From contig CP032507.1 in NCBI GenBank assembly GCA_008375315.1, positions 3,372,071 to 3,436,070 of the forward strand: a DNA stretch of 64,000 nucleotides, written 5' to 3'. The stretch comes from Ectothiorhodospiraceae bacterium BW-2. Its GTDB lineage: Bacteria > Pseudomonadota > Gammaproteobacteria > Thiohalomonadales > Thiohalomonadaceae. Below are positions 45,782 to 55,200 of the stretch, in pieces (position 1 is the first letter of the stretch; every line of letters starts with the position of its first letter). The notes under the pieces were generated by a model. It saw only the letters and a list, made by a program, of their open reading frames with translations, made no database searches and was not told the DNA's origin. Both the position numbers and the translations under genes were made by a program.

Positions 45782-47413
45782 TTATGACAACCACTTACCC
45801 ATGTTTTTTAGCGCATTCTCCTCAAAGTGGCTATAGAGCCGCTCTAGCTCCTGTTTGAGCCGCTCATTCTCCTGCTGTAGTTGCGATGAGGGGAGGTCTG
45901 TACGACTCTCACTGCGCTGTTTTAGCTGTTGCAGTTCACGATTAGCTAGCTTCAGCGTCTGTTTGAGTTCGTTGTTCTCCTGCTCTAGCTTTCGTGCCCG
46001 CTCCTTTAGCCTCGTATCATCTGGGGTGCCGGAGAGTGACGATTTTAGTTCATTAATCCGACTCACCGACTCGCGGGTCTCCTCTAGTTGCCGCTCCTTC
46101 TGTTGTAGCTGCTGTTTAAACTCCTTTTCGGCCTCGCGTAGCTGCTTTAGCTCCTGTTGTAGCTGTTTGAAACGCTGGCGCTCGATCTGACTGGCCGCCT
46201 CCCCCTCACTTATCACGCTCTTAAGCTGTAGCCTCTCGCTCTCATGCTGCTGTAGCTGCTGCTGTAGTACCTCTAGCTGCTCATTGGCCTGCTGTAGTGC
46301 CTGTTTTAGGTGTTGGCGCTGCTCATAGACCTGCTCGTTTTCGCCACTTATCGACTCAGCACTCTGCTGCACCTGCTGGAGCTGCTGTTTATAGAACTGT
46401 TCGCTTTTTTTAAGCTGCGCTAAGCTCATCTCAAGCTGCTGTTGCTGTAGTTGCCACTCACTCGCTGTCCGCTGCTGCTCTAGCCCCTGCTGCTGTAACT
46501 CGCCTAGCTGTTGCTGTAGCTGCACGATCCGCTCATCGCGCTGGCGCAGCGATTGTTGTAGCCTCTCCCCCTCTAGCTGGGCCTGTTGCAGCGCGTGCCG
46601 AAGCTCATGGTTGGTTTGGTAGATATTTTGCGCTAGAAGCTCGCTAAGCTTAGTCTCGCTCTGTCGTAGCGCCTCGGTTAGCTGCTGCTTCTCATACTCT
46701 AGCTGCTGCTGCCGCTGCTGCTGCTGCAAGGTCGCCTCTTCGGCCTGTTTAAGTTGCTGCTGTCGTGTCTCAGCAAGCTGCTGCTGCTGTTCGAGCTGCT
46801 GTGCGATCGTCTGGTGGCGCTGCTGCCACTGCTGCTGCTCTTCGGCCGCATCCTGTAGCGCCTCCCCCTGCTGCCGAGTCTCTAGTTGCAGCGAACTGAG
46901 CTCCCGTTGTAGCTGCTCTAGCTGCTGTTGTTGCTGCTGCTGCTGCTGTTCATGACGAGAGGCCGCTTGGTACAGCGCCTCTCGCTCCACTTCAAACTGG
47001 TGCAGCTCCCCTTTGAGTTCACGATTTTCGCGATAGATCTGGCCCGACTCCCCCTCTAGCGCCTTAATCGCTTCGGCAGATTCGGCTAGCCGTCGCTCTA
47101 GCTCTTTTCGTTGATGCTGTAGCGCCTCTTTTTCGATAGCAAAACTGCGCTCGGCCGTGGTGAAGGCGTTCTGCCAGATCTCGTTACCCATCTGGCGGCT
47201 TAGCTGCCAAATCGAGTCGGGGACGGTCACACTGTCGCGAGTCGGGGCGGCACGATGCCCCTCATCCCGCTCCTGCCAGCTCTGTAGTGCTCGGGTGATG
47301 GTACTGTAACTCCCTCCCCCCAGCGCCTGTCTGACGGAGGAGTAGCTAGGCGTCTCGCCACTTTTAGCAATACGGCTCGCCGCCGCATGGATCTCTTCAG
47401 TTGTTGGCTCCAA
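45782..47413 (-). CDS. KfrA-like DNA-binding coiled-coil protein
   Basis: About 543 residues from TTG 47413. I prefer this start because GGGGGAGGAGGG lies just upstream and homology starts there (LEPTTEEIHAAASRI); it overlaps pdxA by 17 bp. The first about 110 residues match the KfrA N-terminal DNA-binding domain (SYSSVRQALGGGSYSTITRALQ). The rest is an uninterrupted glutamine- and leucine-rich coiled coil of about 420 residues. KfrA proteins bind DNA and form filaments on plasmids; this chromosomal copy might act in nucleoid organisation. Confidence 0.8.
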   Translation of the reverse strand: MEPTTEEIHAAASRIAKSGETPSYSSVRQALGGGSYSTITRALQSWQERDEGHRAAPTRDSVTVPDSIWQLSRQMGNEIWQNAFTTAERSFAIEKEALQHQRKELERRLAESAEAIKALEGESGQIYRENRELKGELHQFEVEREALYQAASRHEQQQQQQQQQLEQLQRELSSLQLETRQQGEALQDAAEEQQQWQQRHQTIAQQLEQQQQLAETRQQQLKQAEEATLQQQQRQQQLEYEKQQLTEALRQSETKLSELLAQNIYQTNHELRHALQQAQLEGERLQQSLRQRDERIVQLQQQLGELQQQGLEQQRTASEWQLQQQQLEMSLAQLKKSEQFYKQQLQQVQQSAESISGENEQVYEQRQHLKQALQQANEQLEVLQQQLQQHESERLQLKSVISEGEAASQIERQRFKQLQQELKQLREAEKEFKQQLQQKERQLEETRESVSRINELKSSLSGTPDDTRLKERARKLEQENNELKQTLKLANRELQQLKQRSESRTDLPSSQLQQENERLKQELERLYSHFEENALKNMGKWLS

Positions 47414-48464
47414 AACGCCCTCCTCCCCCAGGATTAGCCCTCTCTGCCCCAGCCATCTGTCGTGCCACCTCAATCGCATAGTAGAGGCTGCGACTATCGA
47501 CCCCCCCTCGTCCGGCTAGCTCCAGAGCGGTGCCGTGATCGACCGAGGTGCGCACGAAGGGTAGTCCAAGGGTAATATTGACCGCCTGACCAAAGCCGAG
47601 ACATTTTAAGACCGCCAACCCCTGATCGTGGTAGCAGGCCACCACCGCATCGCAGTTCGCAAGTCGGGGGCGGGTGAAGAGGGTATCGGCCGGCAGGGGG
47701 CCGTCTAGCTCGATCCCCTGCTGCCGTAGCTGCTGTAGCTGCGGTATCATCACCTCCAGCTCCTCCCGCCCTAAATGGCCCGACTCTCCAGCGTGGGGGT
47801 TGAGCCCCGCGACTAATATATGGGGCTGCGCGACCCCTAGCTGCCGCTGTAGCGCCCGATGGGTAATGGTAATCGTCTGCTGTAGCGCGGTCGCCGTTAC
47901 CGCCGCCGCGACCTCTTTGAGCGGCAGGTGGGTGGTGACTAGCGCCACTCTTAACGCCTCGCTGCGCCAGTGTGGGGCGGCAAAACCGGGCGGCCATGGG
48001 GTCGCCAACATCATCACTACCTTCTCAACCGCTGCTAAATCGGCCAAAAATTCGGTGTGGCCACTAAAGGCGACTCCGGCATCGTTAATCACCCCTTTAT
48101 GTACCGGCCCGGTCACTAATCCGGCCAGCTCTTTCGCCTCAATTGCCCTCACGGCTCGACGCAGTGTCTCTAACACATAGGGGCTGTGGCGAGGGTTGAG
48201 CCTCCCCGGTACCACCGGCTGCTGTAGCTGTACCGGCAGTAGCGCTAACTGCCCTGGTCGCCACTCAATCGGCTCGCCTCGATACGCCACTAGGGTCAGC
48301 GGCTGCCCTAATAGCTGCGCTCGCTGCTGTAACAGCTCGGGATCAGCCACCACCACGATGTGCCGCGCTAGGGGGTGGGAGGCCAGCGCCACCGCCAGAT
48401 CGGGGCCGATCCCAGCCGGTTCGCCGGGGGTAAAGGCGAGTCGATTAGAGGCGAATATCGACAT
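47397..48464 (-). CDS. pdxA: 4-hydroxythreonine-4-phosphate dehydrogenase
   Basis: 355 residues from ATG 48464 (MSIFASNRLAFTPGEPAGIGPD). GPVHKGVINDAGVAFSGHTEFLAD, LNPHAGESGHLGREE and ACYHDQGLAVLKCLGFGQAVNITLGLPFVRTSVDHGTA are PdxA motifs, with the histidine metal ligands. It makes the pyridoxal phosphate precursor. The start lies inside the surA 3' end (20 bp overlap), the classic surA-pdxA arrangement. Confidence 0.95.
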   Translation of the reverse strand: MSIFASNRLAFTPGEPAGIGPDLAVALASHPLARHIVVVADPELLQQRAQLLGQPLTLVAYRGEPIEWRPGQLALLPVQLQQPVVPGRLNPRHSPYVLETLRRAVRAIEAKELAGLVTGPVHKGVINDAGVAFSGHTEFLADLAAVEKVVMMLATPWPPGFAAPHWRSEALRVALVTTHLPLKEVAAAVTATALQQTITITHRALQRQLGVAQPHILVAGLNPHAGESGHLGREELEVMIPQLQQLRQQGIELDGPLPADTLFTRPRLANCDAVVACYHDQGLAVLKCLGFGQAVNITLGLPFVRTSVDHGTALELAGRGGVDSRSLYYAIEVARQMAGAERANPGGGGRFGANN

Positions 48465-49743
48465 AGGCTTCACTACGCAGACGACGATTCCAGCTCTCCT
48501 CCTCCTCTGCCACCTTTTGTGCCTTAAGCGCCTGCTGTGCCCGAGTCCGTTCAACCTCTTGGCTATTATCGTGTTCGCGCCAGCCGAGCAGCTTGACAAT
48601 ATGCCAACCGAACTGGCTCTGAAACGGCTCCGATAGCTCCCCAATAGCTAACTGCTCTAACTGGCGCCGAAATCTAGGCACATAGCTATCGGGGGCCGCC
48701 CAGTCGAGTTCGCCACCGTTGACCGCCGACACTGGATCTTGGGAGTGGAGCTGCGCGAGTTCAGCGAACGACTCCCCCTGCAAAAGGCGCTCTCGTAGGA
48801 GGTGTAGTCGCTGCTGTAGCTCCTCTGCCGGGCCACTCTCCTCTAGCAATAGGATATGTTGTGCCCTAACTTGGCGCACCGTTTCGCCCCCGGTGGTACG
48901 AAACTGCTCTAGTTTTAATAGATGGAAGCCACTACTGTTTCGTAGCAGCGGCGAGATATCCCCTACCGCCATCGAGGGGACGACTTCGCGAAACAGTTGT
49001 GGCAAAAAATCGGCGCTACGCCAGCCTAAATCGCCCCCTTCAAAGGCCTGTTGTGCATCGGAGCGCTCAATCGCTAACTGGGCAAACGACTCGCCTTGTA
49101 GCACTCTAGCGCGTAGCTGCGCCGCCTCCTGCTCAAGTTGAGCGACCTCATCGGGGGTAGGATCGTCGGGAAGGGCGAGCAGAATATGGCGTAGCCGATA
49201 GTCGCGCTGCCGCTGCGCCGTTGGGCTATTTTGCAGATAGTGGTCAATTTCACGCGCGGTGACGGTAATACGGTTATCGACCTGGCGCTGCTTGAGCTGA
49301 TTGAGGATGATTTCGGTGGCGATATCTTGCCGAAAAGTAGCAAAATGATCCCCCTGCTGCTCGACCATTCGCTGTAGCTGGGCTAGGCTTAGGCCATTAT
49401 CGGCGGCGATACGGCGTATCGCCCGATCGATCTCCTCCGGCCCTAGCCGAATGCCGAGATCTTCAGCTCGCTGTAACTTAATTCGTTGTAAAATCATCCG
49501 CTCCAGTACCTGCGCCTGTAGCTGCGGCGAGGCGGCGATAGAGCGCCCCCCCTGACGAATTTGGGTGATAGTCCGTTCGAGCTGCCGGTTAAGCTGCTGT
49601 AAGGTGATCACCTTCTCATCGACCACAGCGGCGATACGATCTAACTCTTCGGCCCCTATCCCCCTCGATAACAGTAGCCCACTACAGACAACAAGCACCC
49701 CCATAAGCCCCGTCAACGGTAATCGGATCGAATCAAATTGCAT
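48445..49743 (-). CDS. surA: Periplasmic chaperone/peptidyl-prolyl isomerase SurA
   Basis: 432 residues. Signal peptide (LMGVLVVCSGLLLSRGIGA), a SurA N-terminal domain (LDRIAAVVDEKVITLQQLNRQL), then two parvulin domains (YRLRHILLALP to GFHLLKLEQ, and VRAQHILLLEE to FGWHIVKLLG). It escorts outer-membrane proteins, including the LptD made by the preceding gene. Located between lptD and pdxA as in most gammaproteobacteria. Confidence 0.95.
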   Translation of the reverse strand: MQFDSIRLPLTGLMGVLVVCSGLLLSRGIGAEELDRIAAVVDEKVITLQQLNRQLERTITQIRQGGRSIAASPQLQAQVLERMILQRIKLQRAEDLGIRLGPEEIDRAIRRIAADNGLSLAQLQRMVEQQGDHFATFRQDIATEIILNQLKQRQVDNRITVTAREIDHYLQNSPTAQRQRDYRLRHILLALPDDPTPDEVAQLEQEAAQLRARVLQGESFAQLAIERSDAQQAFEGGDLGWRSADFLPQLFREVVPSMAVGDISPLLRNSSGFHLLKLEQFRTTGGETVRQVRAQHILLLEESGPAEELQQRLHLLRERLLQGESFAELAQLHSQDPVSAVNGGELDWAAPDSYVPRFRRQLEQLAIGELSEPFQSQFGWHIVKLLGWREHDNSQEVERTRAQQALKAQKVAEEEESWNRRLRSEAYVDIRL

Positions 49744-49759
49744 ACCTATCCCACTTCAG

Positions 49760-49797
49760 TAGAGTTAAACATAGAGTTAAACATAGAGTTAGAGTTA
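49760..49797. repeat. Short tandem repeat between surA and lptD
   Basis: The 12-bp unit AGAGTTAAACAT occurs twice in tandem with a decayed third copy (AGAGTTAGAGTTAA), reaching the lptD stop codon. It lies in the 51-bp gap before surA and may move surA's ribosome site relative to lptD. Confidence 0.7.
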
Positions 49798-51945
49798 AAA
49801 AGTGGCACCAAGCTTACCATGTTCCAGCTCGTTTTGAAGCGTGTCGCCACCACTGCCCACCCCTTTAAGTTCGAACTGTAACTGCCAACTCTGATCGTAA
49901 TCGCTAATCGCATCGAGCCAGCACCGCTTAGCCAGTAGCTGTAACCGCCAACAGCAGTGCTGGTACTCCAGCCCCAAGAGGCCATTATCGAGCCGCTGCT
50001 GCGCCAGATCGTGCAGCCAGCTACCAACGAGTTGCCACTCTCTCCCCAGATCGACACCGACAGAGAGGTAGCCCTGCTGTAGCGCCTGTTGTGGCTGCTC
50101 GCGATAGCCCGCTCTTAACATCCGCCGCCCCTGTCGCCAAGAGAGGGTCGTCCGATTCGCAGCCAAAGAGCCGTCGCGCTGCCACTGCTGCTCCAGCTCC
50201 AGCCGCAGCTGCGCCAGCGGTCGCCACTTCAGTGCGGCCAGCCAGTGACGGTAGCTCTCCTGTCGCCACTGCTCGGCGCTCAGTTCAGGAAAGGGGTCGA
50301 TATGGGCGATCTTACCTAGCTGCCAGCCAAGCCACTCCCTCCCTGAGCGAAACAGCCTCTGCGCTAAGGCTAAGGTTAATTGGTGCATCTGGCCACTCAA
50401 ATCGCCCCCAGCATAGCGATGATGCGCGTAGAGCTGCCGCTGATCAAAGGCGATAGGGCTAGAGTCGAGACGCCACGCCTGCCTCGGCTGCGACTCTCGG
50501 CTCAAGAGATAGAATAGGGTCGGCTCTAGGGTCGCTAGCTGCTCGCTACCGTAGTGGCGCTCAAAAAAGAGCTTTCCTAGCAGCGATAGTTGTCGGGTGG
50601 TGCTCTGTGAGCGCTCCCCTTTTGAGGAGTGATAGTCGCGCTGCTCTACCCTCAGTCCCGGCTGCAGTAGATACCCAGGCTGCCACCAGCGACGCTGTAG
50701 ATCGATCGAGCCGTTAAAGCGGGAGTCACTCTCCCGTGAGTGCTGATCTTCAAAACGGGCCAACTCGCCCTGCAACGCTAACTGCCACGGTGAGGCTAAC
50801 GGCGGCTGTAATAGTAGCCTAATCCCCGGCAGGCGTCGGAGGTGAGTTAAGCTATTTAGCGACTGGTACCCCTCGTAATCGATCACAGCCTCCCATGCAG
50901 GAGCTGCATAGCCCGCCTGTAGCAACTGCGGTAGCACTACGCTGTTATCGCTATGCAGCTCCGAACCGATATCGGTCAAATAACCACTATCGCTAGCACG
51001 ACTCCAGTCGATATCGACCCGCCAGTTAGGATCACGATAGCGGTGCGTTATATCCCACAGATAGCGTGAGCGTCGCTCAACTCGATCCTCCCCCAGCCAA
51101 GCCCCCTCCACCACGCTCATCGAGCGGCGACCTAGGTGGCGCCACTGTAGTTCGGTCGCCGTCCCCCGCGACTCTAGCCAGTGGAGCGTTAAGGTCGCAT
51201 CCTGCTCGGGGGCGATATTCCAGTACAGCGGCTGCCTAACCTCCCCCCCCCTCAAAGAGGAGTTGCCAAACTTCGGCGCGAGCAGGCCACTTTTACGCCC
51301 GCTCAAGGGAAAATTGATGTAGGGGAACCAGAAGATAGGCACCGTCGCGAGCTGTAGCTGCATATTCCACGCCTGGCCGAGATTCGCTGCCGGATCGAGC
51401 AAAATGGTCTTCGCCTCAAGCTGCCATCCACTCGCCGCGTCAGGACAGGTAGTATAGCTGACCTCGCTCAGCGCTAGCTCCCCCTCCGGGCTGAGCTGCA
51501 ACCTCTCAGCCGCTCCCCGAGCGCCACTTTCTGGTAGCAGAAAACGGCTCTGGAAAAACTCGCCACTGTGCTGATGTTGGTTAAAGCGGCTCTTCTCTGC
51601 CTCGACCAGCAGCCCCTCTGCCAGATAGCGAACTCCCCCCTCCATCACCAGCTCGCCACTGCGGCGCTGCCAACGAATCGATTCAGCCTCTATCTGCTGC
51701 TCGGCACTATAGAGCTCAATCGCCCCCTCTAGTTGTAACTGATCTCCTGCGGCCTCAACTCGCGCGGCCTGCAACTCAATAGATCGATCACTGACTCGGG
51801 GAGCAAAGTGGGCACGGCTATCGACCGCAGGGCAGAGAGCCTCCTGTGCGCCACTCACCGCGCCACTTAGCAGTAGCCCAAAGAGCCCGCCTCCGCCACA
51901 CCAGCGCCACAAACGACCGCTTTTTTGATAGAACCTCCACCCCAT
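49795..51945 (-). CDS. lptD: LPS-assembly outer-membrane protein LptD
   Basis: 716 residues, near the usual length. Signal peptide, then an OstA/LptA-like jellyroll (LQLEGAIELYSAEQQIEAESIRW, VEAEKSRFN), then the LptD beta-barrel. SYTTCPDAASGWQLEA, VPIFWFPYINFPLSGRKSG and PLYWNIAPEQDATLT are highly conserved LptD segments. Cysteines near 38 and 170 and the HCCW pair near the C-terminus fit the disulfide pattern. It inserts lipopolysaccharide into the outer leaflet with LptE. Confidence 0.95.
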   Translation of the reverse strand: MGWRFYQKSGRLWRWCGGGGLFGLLLSGAVSGAQEALCPAVDSRAHFAPRVSDRSIELQAARVEAAGDQLQLEGAIELYSAEQQIEAESIRWQRRSGELVMEGGVRYLAEGLLVEAEKSRFNQHQHSGEFFQSRFLLPESGARGAAERLQLSPEGELALSEVSYTTCPDAASGWQLEAKTILLDPAANLGQAWNMQLQLATVPIFWFPYINFPLSGRKSGLLAPKFGNSSLRGGEVRQPLYWNIAPEQDATLTLHWLESRGTATELQWRHLGRRSMSVVEGAWLGEDRVERRSRYLWDITHRYRDPNWRVDIDWSRASDSGYLTDIGSELHSDNSVVLPQLLQAGYAAPAWEAVIDYEGYQSLNSLTHLRRLPGIRLLLQPPLASPWQLALQGELARFEDQHSRESDSRFNGSIDLQRRWWQPGYLLQPGLRVEQRDYHSSKGERSQSTTRQLSLLGKLFFERHYGSEQLATLEPTLFYLLSRESQPRQAWRLDSSPIAFDQRQLYAHHRYAGGDLSGQMHQLTLALAQRLFRSGREWLGWQLGKIAHIDPFPELSAEQWRQESYRHWLAALKWRPLAQLRLELEQQWQRDGSLAANRTTLSWRQGRRMLRAGYREQPQQALQQGYLSVGVDLGREWQLVGSWLHDLAQQRLDNGLLGLEYQHCCWRLQLLAKRCWLDAISDYDQSWQLQFELKGVGSGGDTLQNELEHGKLGATF

Positions 51946-51968
51946 TGGCTGTTATACTAACCGCAACA

Positions 51969-52045
51969 GCCGCTGTAGCTCAGCAGGATAGAGCGCACCC
52001 CTCCTAAGGGTGAAGTCACAGGTTCAAATCCTGTCAGCGGCGCCA
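51969..52045 (+). tRNA. tRNA-Arg (anticodon CCT)
   Basis: 77 nt with all arms: acceptor GCCGCTG/CAGCGGC, anticodon stem CACCC/GGGTG around loop CTCCTAA (anticodon CCT), T arm with GGTTCAAATCC, and an encoded CCA end. It reads AGG codons. It is divergent from lptD, 23 bp away. Confidence 0.97.
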
Positions 52046-52267
52046 AAAACCCCTTAAAAATCATCTATTGATAACAGATCATATCTATTTTGCGTCCCCT
52101 CCAAATCGACTCACGCTCTCCGTTTGTCCCCCTGCCCTTTTCGCGCCCAGACCCTAGTGCCTGTCGCCAAAGCAGCGACAGTATAAACGGCCTAGCGCCT
52201 GTCACAAATAGGCTTTTTTGTTTTGTGGGAGTTGGGAGTCGGCAGTGGGAGTGGGGGGGGGCGGGTT
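52046..52267 (+). terminator. Region after tRNA-Arg with two hairpins; likely terminator at 52190-52220
   Basis: No gene seen. A perfect 7-bp hairpin CTGTCGC-CAAAGCA-GCGACAG (52161-52181) is followed by GCCTA/TAGGC (52190-52213) and a run of six T. The second is a plausible rho-independent terminator for the tRNA. It may also end the nif operon transcript arriving from the other side, where A runs are present. A G-rich stretch occupies 52246-52265. Confidence 0.55.
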
Positions 52268-53485
52268 CTACCGCCGCTCGTTTACCATCTGTTCGGTCAC
52301 ATCGCAACGCTCCACCCCTTCGCTAGAGGGGAGTTCAAACATCACTTTGCGTAGTAGCCCCTCCATGACGCCGCGTAGGCCGCGGGCACCGGTGCCGCGC
52401 TCAATCGCTAGTCGGGCGATGGCGGTGAGTGATTGGTCGTTAAAGTTGAGCTCTACCGCCTCATAGGCAAATAGCTTCTGATACTGGCGCACGAGGGCAT
52501 TTTTGGGTTGGGTCAATATCTGCACTAGCGCCTGCTCGTCGAGATCGTGCAGGGCGGTAATGATCGGAAAGCGACCGATAAATTCCGGAATGAGACCGAA
52601 GTGGCGCAGATCTTCGGGCTGTACCTGTTCAAATAGTCGTAGTTTGTCATACGCCTGTTCGGGATCGGAGAGATCGACATGAAAGCCGATCCCTCGACTA
52701 TCGAGCTGTAGCCGCTTCTCTAATAGCCGCTCTAGTCCGGCGAAGGCACCACCACAGATAAAGAGGATATTTTTGGTATCAAGCACCACCTCCTCCTTCT
52801 CCTTCTCCTTGCGCCCCTTATTGAGCTTAACGCTAAACCCCTCTACCAGCTTTAACAGCGCCTGCTGTACCCCCTCCCCCGAGACATCTTTGGTGCCGTG
52901 GGAACTCTCGCCAGCGCGGGCTAGTTTGTCTATCTCGTCGATATAGACAATCCCCCACTCGGCTAGCTCCAGATTGCCATCGGCACTATCTAGCAGCCGC
53001 ACCAAAATCGAATCGACATCATCGCCGACATAGCCAGCTTGAGTTAGGGTGGTAGCATCAGCAATCACAAACGGTACCCCGACCACTTTGGCCAAGGTAC
53101 TAGCGAGCAGCGTTTTACCGGTACCGGAGGGGCCGAGCAGGAGCACATTCGACTTCTCGATCTCAACATCGTTATCGCCACTAAGGGGTAAAATGGCTGG
53201 ATTCTGCTCTAACTGTAGCCGTTTGTAGTGGTTATAGACCGCCACCGCCAGCGTCTCTTTCGCCAGCTCTTGGCCGATGATGTAGCCGTCGAGTTGGCGC
53301 TTAATCTCCACCGGTTTAGGTAGCTGTTGCAGCGGCTGTAGCGCTTTACGCCGCCTGCCCCAGCTGCCGACCACTTGTGAGGCGAGTCGGACACACTCCT
53401 CGCAGATATGCCCCTCATCGCCGGCGATGAGGGGTAGCTGTGGCCCCTGTTCAACACCACAGAAGAGGCAGTGGGGACGGCTCAT
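52268..53485 (-). CDS. clpX: ClpX-type AAA+ unfoldase of the nif operon (ClpX2-like)
   Basis: 405 residues. N-terminal zinc finger (CLFC and CEEC), Walker A GPSGTGKT, pore loop AGYVGDD, Walker [10 protein letters not shown], and [13 protein letters not shown] sensor 2. It overlaps nifM by ATGA and is the last gene of the nif operon. In Azotobacter vinelandii a second clpX (clpX2) follows nifM and is reported to control nif assembly-protein turnover, so this is probably that paralogue and not the housekeeping clpX. No clpP or lon lies next to it. Confidence 0.88.
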   Translation of the reverse strand: MSRPHCLFCGVEQGPQLPLIAGDEGHICEECVRLASQVVGSWGRRRKALQPLQQLPKPVEIKRQLDGYIIGQELAKETLAVAVYNHYKRLQLEQNPAILPLSGDNDVEIEKSNVLLLGPSGTGKTLLASTLAKVVGVPFVIADATTLTQAGYVGDDVDSILVRLLDSADGNLELAEWGIVYIDEIDKLARAGESSHGTKDVSGEGVQQALLKLVEGFSVKLNKGRKEKEKEEVVLDTKNILFICGGAFAGLERLLEKRLQLDSRGIGFHVDLSDPEQAYDKLRLFEQVQPEDLRHFGLIPEFIGRFPIITALHDLDEQALVQILTQPKNALVRQYQKLFAYEAVELNFNDQSLTAIARLAIERGTGARGLRGVMEGLLRKVMFELPSSEGVERCDVTEQMVNERR

Positions 53486-54387
53486 AGTGACGACTCTCTA
53501 TCGTTAGATTCAGGTTTAGACTCAAGGGCGGCTAGCCACCGCTTTTGGTGTAGCCGCTGCTGTCGCCGCTGTAGCTCTCTGGCAATCCGCTCCTGAACCT
53601 GTGCTAACGGCATCTGTTCGGCAGCGTTAATCTCATCACAACAGAGTAGATGGAATCCGAGTTCACTTTCGACCACGCCACTAATCTCGCCTAATGTGAG
53701 TGAGAAGAGTACCCGCTCAATGTCGGGATAGAGCTGCCCGGGTGCGACAACCCCAAGCTTGCCCCCCTCCATCGCTGTCGGACACTCTGAGTAGCGCTCT
53801 GCTAGCTTAGCAAACTGTTGTGGCTGTCGCCCCTTTTGAGCCAATTTAGCCGCAATCGCCTCAATTCGCTCTCTGGCCCGGGTGCGGCTATTTTCGGGAT
53901 AGTGGTCATTAATTGTAATCAAAATATGGCGGGCGCTGCGCCGTTCTGGTCGGTTGAATTTGTGCCGATTCATCTCGTAGTAGAGCGAGACATCGACCTC
54001 GGTGATCGGGCTCTCCGACTCTGCGGCCACCTGCTGCATGACCGCATCAAAGATTAGCTCCCGCCGCAACGCCTGCTCTAGCCCCTGTGGCGAGAGGTAG
54101 TTCTGCTCTAAATCGGCCTCAAACTCCGCGTTAGAGGGGTAACGCGCCGCTACCTGCGCTTTGGCCTCGGCCAACACGCTCTCCGGGATAACCACCGGTT
54201 GCGCTTTTGGGCTAGCTAGCACTCGCTGTTCGATCTGGTAGCTCCGCTCTGCCCGCTCTAAGACCTGGCGATACTCATCGCAGGTTAAACCGGGGAGGTT
54301 TTTACCGTAGAGCGCTAGCGCATGGCGCAACAGATGGTAGGCTAAGGGGGGAGAGGGGATAGGCTGTTCGGTCATCGGTGGCGACAT
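53482..54387 (-). CDS. nifM: NifM, peptidyl-prolyl isomerase for nitrogenase Fe protein maturation
   Basis: 301 residues from ATG 54387 (GGAG upstream); a GTG three bases earlier is possible. The N-terminal helical region (YHLLRHALALYGKNLPGL) and the parvulin domain near the end (RRSARHILITIND to ELGFHLLCCDEI) give the NifM layout. It helps mature NifH. It lies between nifZ and clpX. Confidence 0.92.
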   Translation of the reverse strand: MSPPMTEQPIPSPPLAYHLLRHALALYGKNLPGLTCDEYRQVLERAERSYQIEQRVLASPKAQPVVIPESVLAEAKAQVAARYPSNAEFEADLEQNYLSPQGLEQALRRELIFDAVMQQVAAESESPITEVDVSLYYEMNRHKFNRPERRSARHILITINDHYPENSRTRARERIEAIAAKLAQKGRQPQQFAKLAERYSECPTAMEGGKLGVVAPGQLYPDIERVLFSLTLGEISGVVESELGFHLLCCDEINAAEQMPLAQVQERIARELQRRQQRLHQKRWLAALESKPESNDRESSL

Positions 54388-54406
54388 CACGACTCCTTCG
54401 TCCGCT

Positions 54407-54853
54407 TTACGACTCTAGGTTAGACAATTCGAGGCTCTGTTCCGAAACCATTAAGGTGCGGCCATGAAAACGGACATGGTAACAAGGGCCGCCCTCACTG
54501 TCGGGCAGCACCTTCTCAATTTCGCCAATATCACCCGGGGCGGCGACAATGTCACCTGCTATCGCTAGCGATAGTGTCGGCACCACCTTATCACGAAACT
54601 CAAATCGAGTCGGAACCCAGTCGGCTGTGGCTAGTTGTAGCTCCTGTTCACGACAACCCACCCGAATCTGTTCGTTTAGAAAATCGACCGAGTAGATAAG
54701 TTGATCTTGCAAAAAGGTACCGACATCACGCACATAGCCGATAGAGCCTCGTCGCACTAGCACCGCGCCGGTAGCGACGCCCGGATAGGTGCCATCATTG
54801 CGAACGGTTCGGATAACCCGTACTTCCGCACCGTAGTCATAGCGAGGTCGCAT
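54407..54853 (-). CDS. nifZ: NifZ nitrogen fixation protein
   Basis: 148 residues. YDYGAEVRVIRTVRNDGTYPG and the REQELQLA motif identify NifZ; a second SH3-like region follows (DIVAAPGDIGEIEKVLP). NifZ acts in assembly of the second P-cluster of the MoFe protein. The start overlaps nifW by 17 bp. Confidence 0.94.
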   Translation of the reverse strand: MRPRYDYGAEVRVIRTVRNDGTYPGVATGAVLVRRGSIGYVRDVGTFLQDQLIYSVDFLNEQIRVGCREQELQLATADWVPTRFEFRDKVVPTLSLAIAGDIVAAPGDIGEIEKVLPDSEGGPCYHVRFHGRTLMVSEQSLELSNLES

Positions 54854-55169
54854 TGAACTCCCCCCGACCGAGGCGCTCTAACGGCACGGTAGCCGTCCCC
54901 TCGGCCATCTGAAACACCTTAAATACCTTTTCGGTCTGGGCATCGGAGTGGACAAAATCGTTATAGGCTTGCTGTAGTGCCTGACGGTAGAGCTGCCGCT
55001 GTTCTGTCTCGCCCTGCGGTAGCTCGGCTGCGGTAAGGTAGTTATGAAACCGCTGCAAAATATGGAGTCGGTTCACATGCACCACGCTGGCGCTATACTC
55101 AATCTCAAAGTAGTCCAGAAAATCTTCGGCACTACTTAACTCATCTAAATCGAACGCTAACTCACTCAT
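54837..55169 (-). CDS. nifW: NifW, nitrogenase stabilising/protective protein
   Basis: 110 residues. LDELSSAEDFLDYFEIEYS, VNRLHILQRFHNYL and VFKVFQMAE are the family motifs. NifW binds the MoFe protein and is linked to oxygen protection or maturation. Typical length and position before nifZ. Confidence 0.94.
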   Translation of the reverse strand: MSELAFDLDELSSAEDFLDYFEIEYSASVVHVNRLHILQRFHNYLTAAELPQGETEQRQLYRQALQQAYNDFVHSDAQTEKVFKVFQMAEGTATVPLERLGRGEFNATSL

Positions 55170-55200
55170 CGGTGACTCTCCTATGCTCTATTAAAAAGGG

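Noticed and set aside
47494-47997. 167-codon minus-strand frame overlapping pdxA
   Set aside because: It is a proline/arginine-rich shadow frame in GC-rich DNA. pdxA motifs occupy the region.
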